From Stratiolaelaps scimitus (Eukaryota > Arthropoda > Arachnida > Mesostigmata > Laelapidae): a DNA stretch of 64,000 bases. Location: assembly GCA_019614645.1 (NCBI GenBank), contig JABWDB010000017.1:3794501-3858500 (forward strand). Reading direction: 5' to 3'. Below are positions 44,953-59,300 of the stretch, one piece after another (position 1 is the first letter of the stretch; each line of letters opens with the position of its first letter). The position numbers were made by a program, and so were the translations under genes. A model generated the notes under the pieces. That model had not been told where the DNA came from. It saw only the letters and a program-made list of their open reading frames with translations, and made no database searches.

Positions 44953-47900
44953 ATCTATCCTTGGATAATCCAAAGCATGTCATTAAAACGAGCTGATCAA
45001 CACACCTAATACAAGCGAATTGAAGGGTAATGCATAATATCAAGAAAAAACAGAACGCAGCTTGCTTCCAAGCATATTCCTGTCTACCAGTGCCGTCATC
45101 AACTGAAAAAAATGTGTTGGAGGCTTGGCGGAATAATTACATTGTTGTGTGGTCGCCTCCTACATGATGCAGCGAGTTGTTCATTCGCTACATCATTGCT
45201 TGCAAAAGCCAAATGGGTATTCTGGCAGAATTTGCCTAATGTATCATACCATTGAGCAATGCTACTGTTGAGCGCCGGTCTTCATCGATCCTTCATGATT
45301 GTCAAACGCTTCTTGTCGACCTGAAATCGAAGCATGACTCAAACATGTACTCCGATGAAATCAGCCATCACTCTTCGACTCACGGGCGTTCCGCACCTCT
45401 GACATTGAGGCGACACGTTGACAACTGCGGCACTGTGGAGTTGTTCACATGATGCATTATATGTATGTATTAATATGTTCGAGTCCATAAGGTCATGCTA
45501 GGCTGTTCTTCCGGTATTCGTGGGTGTGGTGTCATGTTAAAATTGGCTAGAATGTTGAGCCTTACCTGGCTTTCCCAAGTAAAGTATAGAGTGTTGTCAG
45601 AATACCTCGACGACTCAAGGCACGTCTGTTGCCTATTGCCTTAGGCAAGTCTTGTCGCCACGCTATAGCGGCAAGCATGAACTTTGAGTGTGAACTTGAC
45701 CCGGCCTTATGTTCTCACTTCCGTTCTTGGCGTACTTTCAATGACTGGTCTCGCGTATCGCTGTGGTACGAGCTATTTTCAACACCGCAGTTCGTGGCTG
45801 CCATCTGCCCGTCCACCTGTGTGGTCGCACTGACCTCTTCCGTATGCCCTGACCCCGCCCCTCGGGATTGCCTGAAGCTCTCCTCAGGCCGACGTCTCTC
45901 CTGGGCCAAGGAGACGTCTCTCCAACCCGGGCCGTTATCCACAGAAAGGGAGGCAAAAGGCGCTCGCCTCATCGCATATAGTAGATCGGTGAACTCTCCA
46001 AAGGGGTACACACATCGTGGAGGCGGCGGGGAGGTGAAATGGGGGATTTAGAAGCGAATGGACGTGAGACGAATGCTCAATGCCAGTCTTGTCGAGAAGC
46101 TTCCGAAGTGGATGAGCTTTCAAATTCAGTCCGCCTATGACTCAGGTAACGGTCCATTTCTCTGCCCAGTGTACGCGGTCGCTATTACGGATGAACAGAC
46201 AAATCACGTACATTAGAACTGTCACGAACAATTTGGCTAATGTCAGGTATTTTGACGAAACCAACAAGCGTATGTATAAAATCATAACTCGTCGGTCTAT
46301 TGAGCTGTTTGGCGCGCAGTACGAAACTTGACCAGATGAAACTATAAAGTTTAGAGGCAGAACTCGCGGTTGGGCCTTAGCGGAGAGCTAAGACCGCTTG
46401 GTCTGAAGGTGCTCCCAGTGTACTTTGCAGCTGCTCAGTGCCGAGTCCGTTTTTGGCAAACGTGAGCAGATAGTTTGACTCGGAGAGTGAATGCTCGCCA
46501 TTCGAGAGTCTCAAAGGAAGTGTATATTGGACCAAGAACACGAAGACTGATTAAGGTTTTCAGTAACAGCTAACGTTCAGAAGCATTTGAGTGGTTGAGG
46601 TTCCCTGTTCCCTGCTCAAAATGTAGCTGGTTACTCTTTGAAATTCATCATATGTATCTGAAGATAAAAGCTAAGTAATTACAACTTATTTTTGGATAAG
46701 AGGTTGAATGGAAAATCCATCAAGGACACCTGACTTCACTGCTCAGGTATTCGCCGCAACAGAGTAAGATTCCCGCGTACTAAAAGTCCTGGACCTGGAC
46801 GATTTAAAGAGACCTCCAATGCAAGCCAACCTGGTTCTAGATGGAAATGTTTTATAGGACTTTTTTGTATTCTTGAATGCCTTCACGTGGACTCGAGTTG
46901 CAGCACAATTCGTTTAACGGTAACTACTGTTGTGCTAATGTCTTGGAGCTAAGTTGTCTTAAAGTAGATGTACCCATAACGTTTGTGGCTATATGCAATG
47001 TCTGTACATACGCCTTGTCTGAAATAATTTCAATATGTTAGCCAAGAACATATGGTCGACCAATTGAAGCGATTCTTGTCAGAATGGAAGGCCACTGTTA
47101 GAGGACAACTCGCATCCCGTTTCGCACACAAAGTACACAAATGCCTCCGACCTCGAAATCGAGGACACGAAAGGCATGGCCTGTCGGTTTCTAGCACCCA
47201 GCCAATAATATCAAGGTAATAATATCAGTGGGACACGATGCGAGACCTATAGTAAGGTGTAGAACCAGCGAGCGTCTCGCAAGCTCAGCACTCGATCAGG
47301 CTGTGGCTCCGCAAGGCCGCATAGGAGACGCGTGGGCATTAGAACCTCTAGTGGGCTATGTCAATTCTGCAAACCTTCCTCCAGCGACTGAAAACGGCTG
47401 TTCTTCTAGCCACAATATCGAGGCCACCATCGGCTGAGTCCTATCGAAGGCACTGAAGTCACACACGACGGCAACCAAGCAGAAATTAGGTCTTCTGCTA
47501 GCAGGGAGTGGTTGACGAAGCGACAAGGCGTGTACCGGACAGGAAAAGGCCATCGAATTAAAAGTAGACCCGTCTGAGGACAATCAGAAGGTGACTTCTG
47601 GGATAAATCTGTGCCAACGTAGGTTTTGCTAGGTAATTATGGAGTCACCTAAAATAGCGTCCCGGTTGGACTCTCTCCCTAAAGTACATATTTATCAAAT
47701 AATTCTTCTGGTAGTTCTGGGAATTTCTAGTTAATGGGACATTGGAAAATGTCCGCCGTTGCCTGAAGTTCATGCGTGTTTCCCATAACACAAATGTATT
47801 CGGATGACTGAATTTACTTTTATAGGATGATGAAAATTTATTCTCGTGTGATTGTAAAGGGTGTTCAAGAAGTAACCCAAGACAACAATTTGTCTGTGGT

Positions 47901-50110
47901 CAAGTCGGAGAATACACAATGCTCCCTCGGTACGAACTGTTCTTAGCTTGAAAAAAATGCCCGACCATGGCGACTAATCACCGGCCTCGCGACTAGCTGC
48001 CGCATACACTCAATAGCGTACAAGGGCATAAATTGCAGCCTTTGTCATCAGCTCGCTGGTGGCAAACTGCCTAATAGACACCAGAAAATCGTTGGGGATA
48101 ACGACAGAAATTACGGTGTATTAAAGACAACCTGGGCCTCTTTAGCGTTAACTGCACTTTCCTTTGCTTACACGAACATGAAACGACTTGTGGCCATTTC
48201 TATCCTAATAGCTAAAGGCAATTCCTTCGAATTGAAAGATTGACAATGAAATTTTCTGTTTAAGTTGCTTCACTATTGGAAAATTACACACTGGTTCTAC
48301 ATATTCACATTTTCGCCACAGCGGTAGTGAGTGCAGAAGAGTCCGTGTTTGAATTAATTATCAGCATTTCAGTTCATGCTACCCGGTTCGACCTTGCTTG
48401 AAATATACGGTTACACACCGTAAACATTCAGCATGAATTGTGTTCCATATTTTGCAACACCCTATCATTACAGGCCTAGTAATAACAAACGCTTTATTCA
48501 AAGGTTTAATATAATTGTTACAAGTCTCACTTATGTGCATATTCTATGATGGTTCCGGTTGTTCGATTTTTTGTTCGACTATCCATACTTCGTAATAATG
48601 ACACTATAATAACTTCATCTATTAGATTACGCCGCCCGCGGAAGCGGGAGGGAGTTACGAGTCCACCGCTTATTCCAGAGTATGTAAGCAAGCATTTCAT
48701 GCCAATTAGCGTACTGCATAGCGCACCACGACACGTTCACACCGTCATCACAGCTACATCCGTTTGGCTGAATTCTGGAGCTCAAACTCAAATTTCTGTG
48801 ATACACTGCAGAATCCCTGCGTGTTGTCCTAGGATAGCGTTGTTCTGGATTTTGCATTCGACTCCGTGCAATCACCGTTCACTATGCTTCGTGTAGGGTG
48901 GAAACAAAAGCACAAACGACACTGCTGTGAGGACGTTAACGAGCGTATGACGTCGCCCTCCTCCCCTGTCGGAAACATACAGCTCCTATTAGGACCTCAA
49001 TAGTGCGTATGTATCTTTATGACCCTCGGCCCGTTCGAGTAACGTCATGAGTCTAGTATAGCTGTTTTCCAACAGACTCCTCGGAAACACCAGGGGGATG
49101 GCATCGTGCCAGACGAGGACGTCGTTTATGTTGTGCTACTACGGCACTCTCAGATAGAGGGAACGAAGAGGTATCCAGCATGTATAGCTGCGCGGTGGTG
49201 TTGAATAAACCGAGTTTCATTGAATGCTTTACGTCTGGGACTTCCGGGGCGAATTCTGCACAATGATTGGTTATTCGTGGAAGATTAACTCCACTCATGT
49301 GTGAGGTTCATCTTGTTCACGTTAGTGCACCTATCTTCAAGCTCCACTCGTCAGAATTGCACTATAAGATATGCAATCTCGCTCGCTGACTCTACTCGAT
49401 TCGAATGTCATTGTGGTTTTCTTCTATTGAATCAGCCACTCTGCGAGATCGAATTGTGTCCATTTGTCGTGTTTTGAAGAGCGGTCTGGGAAAAAGAGAG
49501 ACAAATATGATCTGAACAATAGGACTAGAAGGCACATTCATGCTCTTCAAAATAGATTTACGTAGCAAAGCTTATTAAGACAGCTCAATCGATTTCTACT
49601 ATTTCAAGTGAATGCCAGCTTGGGAAATCGGCCGTTTAGTTGACCGGACACAAATCACGGAACGGACAGTCTAGTAGGGTCGATGGTAGAAATAGCTAAC
49701 GACAGACTGTAGACATATCGCTGGACACTCGGCAAAGTAAATTCACAAACCGTTCGATAGCACTTGGAACTTTCAGAGTGCCTTTCAGCCGAGGTAGCGC
49801 CTCATACTGTGCCTGTTCCGCTCTTACCTGCACATATGCTGTCATGCCACATCGCCACTGCGGTGCTGAATATCGCACTGAATAAACTTCATTGATAATT
49901 TATCCATTAAGGCAATCCAGACATAGTAGGCTGCCATGTATTGTTAAGTCTTCGTGTAATCGATATAATCGTGTTCTTTTATGGTAACAACAGAACACCT
50001 GTTTAATTAAGTTGGTCTGAATTAAAAGCTATTCCATGGCATTTCCTTGAGTGCGCCGCGCTGTTATAATGCAATTCTCGTCTGCGTCACATCAACCTCC
50101 TAGATATCGA
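44953..50110. other. Intergenic DNA, no gene recognised
   Basis: Over 5 kb without a supportable gene. Frames at 45629-46051 (plus, 140 codons) and 45715-46011 (minus) mirror each other and match nothing known. A segment of about 600 bases at 47863-48462 is bounded by AGGGTGTT and AACACCCT and may be a small transposon. Confidence 0.45.
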
Positions 50111-50114
50111 GTGC

Positions 50115-50163
50115 ACATAAAAAGCTCACGAAGCTAGCCAGCTGTCCAAGCATTGATTCAGTT
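50115..50163 (+). promoter_or_regulatory. Candidate promoter elements of the gustatory receptor gene
   Basis: CATAAAAA at 50115-50122 could be a TATA box. TTCAGTT at 50157-50163 matches the arthropod initiator, but the gap of about 43 bases is longer than normal, so at most one of the two may be used. Confidence 0.3.
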
Positions 50164-50206
50164 TCTCGAAAACTGATCTAAGCCAACTACCTAACTTTAC
50201 CTGGCC

Positions 50207-51301
50207 ATGATTTTCGAGGCAACGTGCCTCTTGGTTGGCATTAACACCTGCACCAAAGGCACAATGCCCAGATACTCAATAGTCCTCTACACTTGCCGAC
50301 TGTTTCAAGGACTCCTGACCGTATCCGCGTTCTCTTCGATGACGTTGACGTTTGTCACCTTGTGCAAAGCGCTTAATGGAGTTATGAGTTGCACAACCTT
50401 CGCGCAATACGTGCACGAGCTTATTGCGCACGCCGTATGTTTCAAAGTGTTATATCTATCATTTGCAAAGCAGCACCTCATTCGGGAAATTATCGGAGCG
50501 GACGATTCCAGCCGCAACACTCGACGCCTAATCGTGGCTCTATCAGCGCCCTCCCTTGTGCTGTTCGTCTATTTAATGGCGAAGCCTACAGAGGAAGTCG
50601 GTTTTCCGCCAATCTGGGAGCAAATGTATTGGGTTGCTGTGTGCTATGTGTTTTTCGCTAAACAGGCTTTTCTTCTCATCTACTCGCGTGCGGCTTCAGC
50701 TTTAGGTGACCAACAGCGGGAAATTGTGCTCATGCTACGTGAACGACGACCTTACGACAAGCATAGTGAAAATGCAATCTCTACAGCTAAATGCCAGCTG
50801 CGACAAAGCACACAGCAAATGAACTCGTTGTTCGCCGGCATTCTGGCCCTGGTCTACCTGCAGGTGTTCACGGTGGCGATCTCGACCATTGGGATGTACC
50901 TCACTGCGCCAAAGCTTCGCTGCGCGTCTTATTGGTTGATGGCAAATCATCTCGGCTTTATTTGTCAGTTGGCTGTATTGGCTTACCAGAGCTCATTCGA
51001 GCTCATAAGTAGCTACCACGAGGAGGAGCAACGCCTCTTAGAGGGAATACGAAGCTACGAGGACTGTTACGTTGCGTCGTCGCTCCTGGACGTTTTGCGC
51101 TATAGAGAGCCATGGGACTGTCTACGAGTGGGCAGTTTTCCTCTCGAGATGCGCGGCTTGTTCAGCTATCTCGCCACCTGCGGCACCTGCCTATCTGTTG
51201 TGCTGCAATTTGATTTTCATGTACTACGCATTCTTGACGACTTAGTGAAGATGAATACGACCGGAACAACCTTCGGAAGGTTCAGTTACGTGGAAAATTA
51301 G
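50207..51301 (+). CDS. Gustatory receptor-like seven-transmembrane protein
   Basis: A single open frame of 364 codons, with an in-frame TAA 15 bases before the ATG, so the gene appears intronless. About seven hydrophobic segments are visible at roughly residues 24-56 (one or two), 63-87, 107-125, 137-160, 206-233, 243-266 and 317-338. The C-terminal block FPLEMRGLFSYLATCGTCLS followed by VVLQFDFH fits the signature of arthropod gustatory receptors (T/S-Y-x5-QF type, here SY 320-321 and QF 334-335, with longer spacing). Members are ligand-gated cation channels in chemosensory neurons. The length is slightly below the usual 380-450 residues. The protein has no frame break and looks intact. The ligand cannot be inferred. 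An odorant receptor assignment is less likely given the motif. Confidence 0.75.
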   Translation: MIFEATCLLVGINTCTKGTMPRYSIVLYTCRLFQGLLTVSAFSSMTLTFVTLCKALNGVMSCTTFAQYVHELIAHAVCFKVLYLSFAKQHLIREIIGADDSSRNTRRLIVALSAPSLVLFVYLMAKPTEEVGFPPIWEQMYWVAVCYVFFAKQAFLLIYSRAASALGDQQREIVLMLRERRPYDKHSENAISTAKCQLRQSTQQMNSLFAGILALVYLQVFTVAISTIGMYLTAPKLRCASYWLMANHLGFICQLAVLAYQSSFELISSYHEEEQRLLEGIRSYEDCYVASSLLDVLRYREPWDCLRVGSFPLEMRGLFSYLATCGTCLSVVLQFDFHVLRILDDLVKMNTTGTTFGRFSYVEN

Positions 51302-51469
51302 CTCGCGTCGAAAAGTGATGTGAACTACTCGAAAATGGTTTAGTGTGCATGCGAATTATTTTTTGTAGCTGGAAGAGCTCTATATTACAATTTATACTTA
51401 AGTAAATTTTCCGGGCTGACTCGCAGCCACTATTTAACGTCCCCTTTAAATGCAAACTGTGCAACGGCG

Positions 51470-51550
51470 GGGCTCGAACCGTTGGAATTTATAACTAGAG
51501 GACGGAAAATAGTCCCAGGCGACACCTTACCTTACCGCTGATCTGCCGAC
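51470..51550 (-). repeat. tRNA-like Pol III box pair, probable SINE or tRNA pseudogene
   Basis: On the minus strand a perfect B box (GGTTCGAGCCC, 51480-51470) lies 54 bases after an A-box-like CAGATCAGCGG (51545-51535). The spacing nearly equals that of the unit at 23310-23425 and is too long for an ordinary tRNA. It sits about 170 bases after the gustatory receptor stop codon, on the opposite strand. Confidence 0.35.
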
Positions 51551-54500
51551 GAACCAAAGACATGTAAGCGCCTTCTTGAGTTTATTGCGCTGCTCTGTTT
51601 TCGCTATGTTTAGCATCAACGAGGTAGCAAATCCCCGCTGCAGATACAACGTGAGATCGCTTCGAACTGCTAACAAATACCGCGATAGTGCGTGAGAGGA
51701 GGATCGAAATATATGGACCTGACACAGACATAACCTTATATATAGCGCACGTAGCATGAACCTAACATATCTAGCGGTGATTCTGCGGCTGCAATGCTTT
51801 CTTTTGTTTGTCTACACAAGTCGGTGAGCTGCTGTCGAGTCGACCGTGAACTTCTAAAACTTTCCTAGATTTTCTCGGATCGATTACGTCTCTAAAAAAA
51901 GGTCGGCTTAAAGAACTTGTGTGGCTGTTCAAGCTTTTTATCTCAGGTACGATTGAGACCATTGTCATTACTTGAATACGATGCATCTCATCGAGTGTAT
52001 ATTGATTTATAATACAGTGAGTCTTCTCTTGCTACAGCAGAGGCGTATCGATTTCTGCACAACTCCCTTACATCTTGAGTAGTCCATACAGGTACATGTA
52101 CAAAGCTTTATTTAGCTGAATGCAATACAGAAATACCTTTTTATTAGGATTTTTAGCAAAAAAAATCAAGATTTATCTAATATTGTGCCTTGTAATTGCC
52201 ACAAATCCAGTCAGAAAGGAACAGTCAATATCTACTGGGACGCTTCGTTTCTAAAATGTTTGCCGGATATCATTATACCCTGTCTTTATTTTCAGACATT
52301 TATTTTTATATCGACACACATTTATGAGAATCTACCTGGCACTGGGCACTTCGGTGAGCTCAGCTTTACCATCTCTTGCAATACGCAATACATTATGGCA
52401 TTTTACCCATGTCGTATCCTTGAAGGTGTCATATAGTTCCTCCAAGGGACAGAGTGTCCTTCACGAGTTGACAAAATCAAGAACTATCATGTGACGAGAT
52501 TGTTTCTTGTCTTAGCCCAATCACCACCCCAGCATATGTTGTTTATGCTCTATTCATAATCGCGCCTGACGAGTGACATAGTCCCTCGCCAGCTTTGGAA
52601 CGCTAGACATTTCCATTTCACCAATTTCCCAATATGAGGGAGGCATGTGATCCTTCCGATCTACCATCGGCTCCATGCCATAAATTAAGCCTCTCGATAA
52701 CTTACGGGAGATTTGAATTTTATCCGACAAACGTCGTTTACGCAGCGTTGTTCAACAGGCGAATTCGTTGTTTTCCATCCCCGTGGCATTGTTTTCATTC
52801 TTCACAACTTCTATATGGTGATCTCCAACATTGGCTAGCACATGATTTTGCCGACTCTCAAGATTCGCTTTGTGATAGTTCGAATGGGTCATGTCTAGAT
52901 CTGTGTGCAAACGATTTGTGCTCACCAAGCAGAGTCCGTCCGGTCTCATAGACCTCTATGTAGCAGACCAACAGTAAGTAAGTACTTGGTCGAATGCCTC
53001 TCAAGTGATGTATACTGTGCTCTACAAGCTACCTTAGTAAAGGTTGTTCGCTTTCGCTAGTCGTGGGACTGTTTACGTGTAGCCGCTTTACACCACAGTA
53101 TTGGCATCCAAATCACGTTCTCAACAAACCTCGTCGTTCGAAATATAACGGCAATAACTTCTGGCTGAGCTGGACTCGAATGACGGCTATCAACTCCCAA
53201 GCAACTGTAAAAGCAATCCACTCCTTCTAACAATACTAGCTTGATCAAGACGCGCGACTCGTTGGGTGTGGTACGATAGCTATATTTTGTTTTGCCGAAC
53301 TACTGCTGCGATCGTTGCGCCTGACAAATAAAATCGTCTTCACAGCTACGAGACAATGGAACCTTGTGTTCATCCTGCTGGTCATGGGTTGCATAGTACC
53401 TCGAAACATATTGCATACGTAGACTACTACTGAAGCTTGAATGAAACTTAAACTACTTCTACTGAAACTCAAATGTGTAAACCCTCCGCTTTAATGTAAC
53501 TCGACTATATGCTTAGAGTTGAAGCTAACCTAGCATTTTCAGGCTCCTGAGGCTATTGCCTTATTGAAGGTAGACCGGGGTAAGCTGATTTCAGAGGAGG
53601 ATGGCCAAGATGCAGCATTCTCCTCAAAATTCTCCCCTTCTCCGTTGGTACCACAGAGTGAAATCTCAATTAGGAATATTCACCACTAGTCGATGAGAAA
53701 TATCATCAGATGAGAGGTGTTTTAAATCTCTATTTTCCAATGCGCAGCTTCTTCAAACGATAAAGGAACTTCCACTGAAGTGCAACTTTGCGGGACGGAA
53801 TCCCCCCATATTCTATTGGCAGAGCTTATAAGTGTGTTTATTGTTCCTTACATTATAGGGGTCGTACAATGACGGCGATGTATCAATATAGTTTGGAACA
53901 AACATTACAACGAAACGTATTGGCTATGCATATCAACGGGTTGCGGGATAATGGACCAACATGGTTTTATCGATCAACAGCCGCTCACTTAATACAGATC
54001 GTCCACGACCGCACTTTGCTTGCAATAATCGTAAAAGTGTTCAGTGTGTCTAATTTTATTGTTCCAAGGCATTTGGCCGAGCCATTAGGAGTTGATTAAT
54101 CAAACAATTACCCGGCGGAATAATTCATGAACTTTTAACAGACGATTTCAAGATGTCGCCTGCTTCAAGGTACGCTCGAGAAACGTGTAAATATATTGTT
54201 GTCGAACTACCAACAACGCAACAATGCATTGAATGGCACTGAAATCCAGTACATGTCCACAGTTTCCGCGAGTCAGACGTAACTGTCACATCGAAACAAA
54301 TCGATTATACAGAACACTAACAATACATTTGTCCACTCAATGGATCAGTTAGCCATGTAACACAACATTTCATTCGTCTACGGCGAAGTGGAGCGTTTTA
54401 CCTCAAAGTGATTTACCAAGCGAGTGCTACCTCGACTGTTGTATTATTCCTAGAGGAGTATTATATATTAGTTATTCCCATACAAAAAAGAACATGTTGT

Positions 54501-56280
54501 CCCTGCTATCGGACAACTGTAGAGTGAGTTTATCTGTAAAGTAGAAGAATGTCGTTACAATGTACCCAGACACAGCATACATATAGCTGAAGTAATTAAT
54601 ATTGCACATAAAGAACATTAGGAATTAAACGTACATAATTACAAATTACGCAATGAGAATGTTATCGCTGCGGAGATGCTTTGCATGTCGGCGTATAATA
54701 TTTAAGAAGCGGCCAGTCGGTTCGATCGATGAAGGTCGGGTGTGTCTAGCGAATCAATAATGTTTTCCTGTGGCGGGTACCCGTCCTGCCATATACAGTT
54801 CAATCTATGAAACAAGCCGGGGGCCGTGAGGGACAAAGCCGAGACAGGATAACGTTAGAGAATGTATGTGCCTAGACGTACACAGAACCATCCGTGCAAG
54901 TAATACGGCTCAATTGATAAATGTTGTAAGTTCACGTCGATCGGTGTCGAGATTTACTTCGTTAAAGGCTATTACGTGTGGTGGCAGTCGATAATGTCAA
55001 TGTGTAAATGATACGCGTATCTAATATGTCAGCAGTGAAATCTTAGTCCCAAGTTTTACGCACCTCCACCTAGCTATAACAGCTCAATGTTGGTGAACAT
55101 AGTCCCTTAGATGGAAATTCTAGGCGACGCGAGTCATTTTCATTTCGGTCCTTAGGCCCTCAGGTCTATGAACATCTACGAACAGCGAACATTTTAGTCG
55201 ACCATGAGCAATTTTGAAAATGTTTGTCTTTCGTGTTGGACTCAACTTGTACTCGAGAAAAACGAACCACGCGCTCGTAATTCGTTGCACTTTCAGGTTT
55301 ACACGAGCGCTGCTCATTGTCTCTTTCTGCTCTAACATGTGCGCTGTCGTATTCCTAAACTATGAAAGGCTGAAGAGCCTGCGCGATGTTAGCGTATCAT
55401 CCCCATGAACTTCGTATGGTTCTCATAACCGTCCGGATTGTGTGACTGTTCGTCATGCATCTGAATCCTTTATGAGACATAATTCACACAGAAGATCGTC
55501 ATCGCATCGCGATGATTGCTCTTGGCGGATTAGCAGAGCTGAATAACCTCAATTCTATCGACGGTACCAAGCACACAATTTTCATTCAACTAGTATCCGC
55601 GTTTATATACAAAAACATACATCTCTACAATTCGATTTGTGCACACACTTAAACACAGCTGCCTATTCCATTGCAGAATATTCTGCCGGTGGGTATTTTG
55701 AGCGTGTATGCAATTTTTTTTGCAATATGGCAAAAAGTCTCGAGGATGAAATAGTACTTGTCTCCGTGTGTGCGTGTGTGATAAGTGAGTCAACGGCTAG
55801 GGACGTCAATCACTGCCAGGGACCGCACGTGTAGGACAAACTTTTGACAGAGTGTCAGCTGGACGATGGAAAGCAAACTGAGTTTTTGTCGAGGACGTAG
55901 CTGTCAGTGACAAAAGCGAACGAAGCAAGCTGCTAGGTCGACTGTCGAAGCGGACCAGGTAGAAAAATGCGCAGTCTACCATGCTTAGGTTCGGTTAGGC
56001 CATCGTTGTCACGTGGGCTCTGTAGAGCTTGGGTGGGATCAAAGCCGGTCAAATCAAAGGTGAGCTTTCAATGATTATTGTAGCAACAGCCCAATAATGC
56101 ATATGTTACCGAATGATGGCACCTGTTCGCGTGACCTTTCCCACTAGGGCGAACTCGACCTAAGGACAAAGGACAAAAGACAAAAGACACAGAAGGGATA
56201 TGTATGTTTAAAAATTATATAAACGTAATGTAATAGTAACACAACAATATGAAATGAATTCATTGTTATATTATATGTAA
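51551..56280. other. Intergenic DNA, no gene recognised
   Basis: No family resemblance in any frame. The 103-codon plus frame at 53788-54099 is AT-neutral and has no splice or homology support. Otherwise featureless. Confidence 0.45.
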
Positions 56281-56301
56281 TATATGTATATATATATATA
56301 T
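56281..56301. repeat. (AT)n microsatellite
   Basis: TA units with one GTA interruption. Confidence 0.9.
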
Positions 56302-59300
56302 CCGGACGCCTCAGGTTCTCAATCGAATATTTCAAATTGCGTTACGCTATCAACACCATTGAAATTTCGATGTGAATTTATAGCCAAACAAAAAGCAAGC
56401 TCCTCTCACGAAGGACCTTGTTTAATAACGATAAGGGTGTTGACTGGCTATTCATTCATGGAGGAGCTACTTATACGCCTCAGGGCAAATAGGTCCCTCC
56501 GGAGAATTGGCACAATAGCACAATACTTGACTGGATCTATGGGGCTGTGTCCTACGTGAGAGGACAAAGTAGTCTATCTCTCCACGTCCCCTTTGGGGAA
56601 AATGCCCCTTTAATAAGCCTCGAATTACGTCCGAATTTCGCTACCGATGGGTTAAGCTATCGGAAGCTTTTATGAGAACTTGCTGAAGATACTCTAGCAA
56701 GTATTGATACAAGCGACTCAACCCACACAATGTATACATCAAGATCGAGCTGTTATTGAAATACTATTTCCCGCCTGAGTATAGTCAATGTGAACTAAGA
56801 TTGTGATTCACAGGAATATTTTCCCTTCTATGAACTCTTTTGTAATCTACTAGAAACGAAAAGTGAGAGTACCGAATCAAAAATAATAATGTATTCCCTT
56901 TTCGGAGTTTGTCTAGCAAACAATAGAAATAAGAATCAAAACAAAGGTCCATAACAATTTTTTTTTTCGTTTCTTAAGATTGTGTTTAAAGGTGACAATC
57001 GATATATAGTACACATACTTATAACCTATATCCATATACAATCATCTATATAAAATATGCTCGATTAAACTTCGACAACACTTTTCCGACGGCTATGCTG
57101 ATGGCTCACATTAAACTAAAGTGACTACTTGGTAATAGATGTTTTGCACATCCATAAAAATACCCGACTATAGATCTCTTAAATAGGTTCTTTCACATTA
57201 ATCTTTCACTTACTGGTACATCCGTTATCATCGTATTGCGCAATTGCTACAATCGTGACAACTGCATCACTGGTGGGTTCAAGCTTCGAGACTTTGTAAA
57301 TATTTATCCCATTTCTTAAATTTTAAATTACCAACATATTCGAGTTTTATTTGAGGCTATCCTGCTCGTCTTTCTTGATTCGCGAACCACAATATATATA
57401 TATATTTTGTTTTGGGTCCGTACAGTTATTATTTCTTATTTGCGGTACGCGTGCATACCGATTCGCCGTCACTATACCGAGATTTCTCAAACGCAGACTT
57501 AAAATGAGGCTCAGGTCCACTAATAATTAGCTCGTGACGAGAGAATTAGCAATGCCGGTCGGTATTTCTACATATATATATATATAAAAAAGAAAAGTAT
57601 CTGATTGCTGAAAATCGATGAAAGTTGTTAAGAAAAGTTAGTCGATTTTCTCAAGTTTAAGTAGAAAGAGTGACCTCATATGATGAACACGTTTTGTCCA
57701 ACGTGATATACGTAAGGAGCTTAAGCGTTGTAAAAACTTGAGTTCCGTTGATCAACCAATAAAAACCTTTACCTTTACCTTTGTTTGAAGTTCCGAGAAT
57801 GGTTTTCATGCTTATCGAGTACTTACCATTTTGTTAATGGCCGCATTTTGATAATCGAATAGGTACCTTAGTCTGCATCGACAATTCGTTCGTTCAAATC
57901 GTTCGACTTACAGGATACTTACATCTACCGGCCATATTATTAATTACATCCCATGGAGAGGTAGTAGACTGGAGTTTTTCGCAACAAGTTTAGAGTAATA
58001 TTTGGTAGTTAGGCATCGCTTGTGATACTCACATCATTACGAAAACCGGGACGAGCAGCAAAGCGATCAGGAGTAGCGAAGCTCTCTAGAAACAATGCTC
58101 ATAGTCTCGAGGGCCCAGTAGGGAGAGGAAGTCCGTGGTAACCCAAGGCGAATTATGAATGTTCTAACGATTACACGGGAACCTCTTTTTAAATACATAT
58201 ATATATATATATATTCGGGCAATAACTTAATAAATTATTAGCGAAAAAAAAGTTACATTGGTTGCAATGATTCGCCAGAGATGCCCCCAACGAATTAACG
58301 AAATTATTATTCTATAATGGAACCTATATGATACCGATTACAATTACGATTTTTCGAGCTAGTGCGATGTTTGAATGAGGCGAAAGGCGTTGATGTTGAG
58401 AGATCCTAGGAATATGCCAGTAGGAATATAGAGCTTCCACAAAACGATAAATTTTGAGAGTAAATTTTGTCACAACGAAAACCCTTTAGTGGATGCAGTG
58501 ATCCTTAATGTCGTTGACGTCATATAGTTCCGTAACTGGTCAATTGCGACTGTAACAGCATAATTGGCACACTTAAACAAGAACTTTCTATTGTACTCGC
58601 AACGTGGATCGAGCCAAGTTGAGAGTGCACCCATTTCTTATAACACTAGAGCCCTACACTTTCATCACAGTGTCATTGCGTAAGATATGAGCTAACCTCC
58701 GATTATCGTAACTATTATATCCGTGCATGCTTGCAAGGTGAAGAAATGCACACACTGCACCATCAGACACCATCCACCTGGCAACCAGCTATCGACGCCT
58801 GCGGGGCACAGCGATTCGTGGCTCTGCTATCGAACTGCTCGTCGTTCTGTCGAACGTGAGGCCAATGCAGAAACATCTTTCTTGTAGTCGACAGGCAGAA
58901 AACATAAGCCGGCTACAGATCGCAGAAACGAGCCGGGACCATATGTCACAAGCTCGTAATCCTCGTCTTGCGTTCGTGTTTTTTCGTTCGCGCGTCCTGC
59001 TATACCAGCTTGCTTGCACACCTGCCTGGCGACCTGGAGGGGCGAACGACGTGAGAATCGTTCATCAGGTAGATAGATGTGATGTGGGTTTTATGCAGCA
59101 ACAGCTCGGATTACTCGTCCTCAGGAATAACAACCTAGCAATGAACGTAGCACATCTACGGGCCAAAGGAAAGCTAAGCAGATGGAGTCGGAGGCGCAAA
59201 CAAATGCTGTGCCTGGCCACAGCAGCATGCCTTACCAGCATTGGCAGCATATAGGCCGTATGCGAAAGCGCTTATCTCGATTATTACGATTGCTATTCGA

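Noticed and set aside
45629..46051. Plus-strand frame of 140 codons
   Set aside because: It is mirrored by minus-strand frames of about 98 codons and has no family match, so probably chance.
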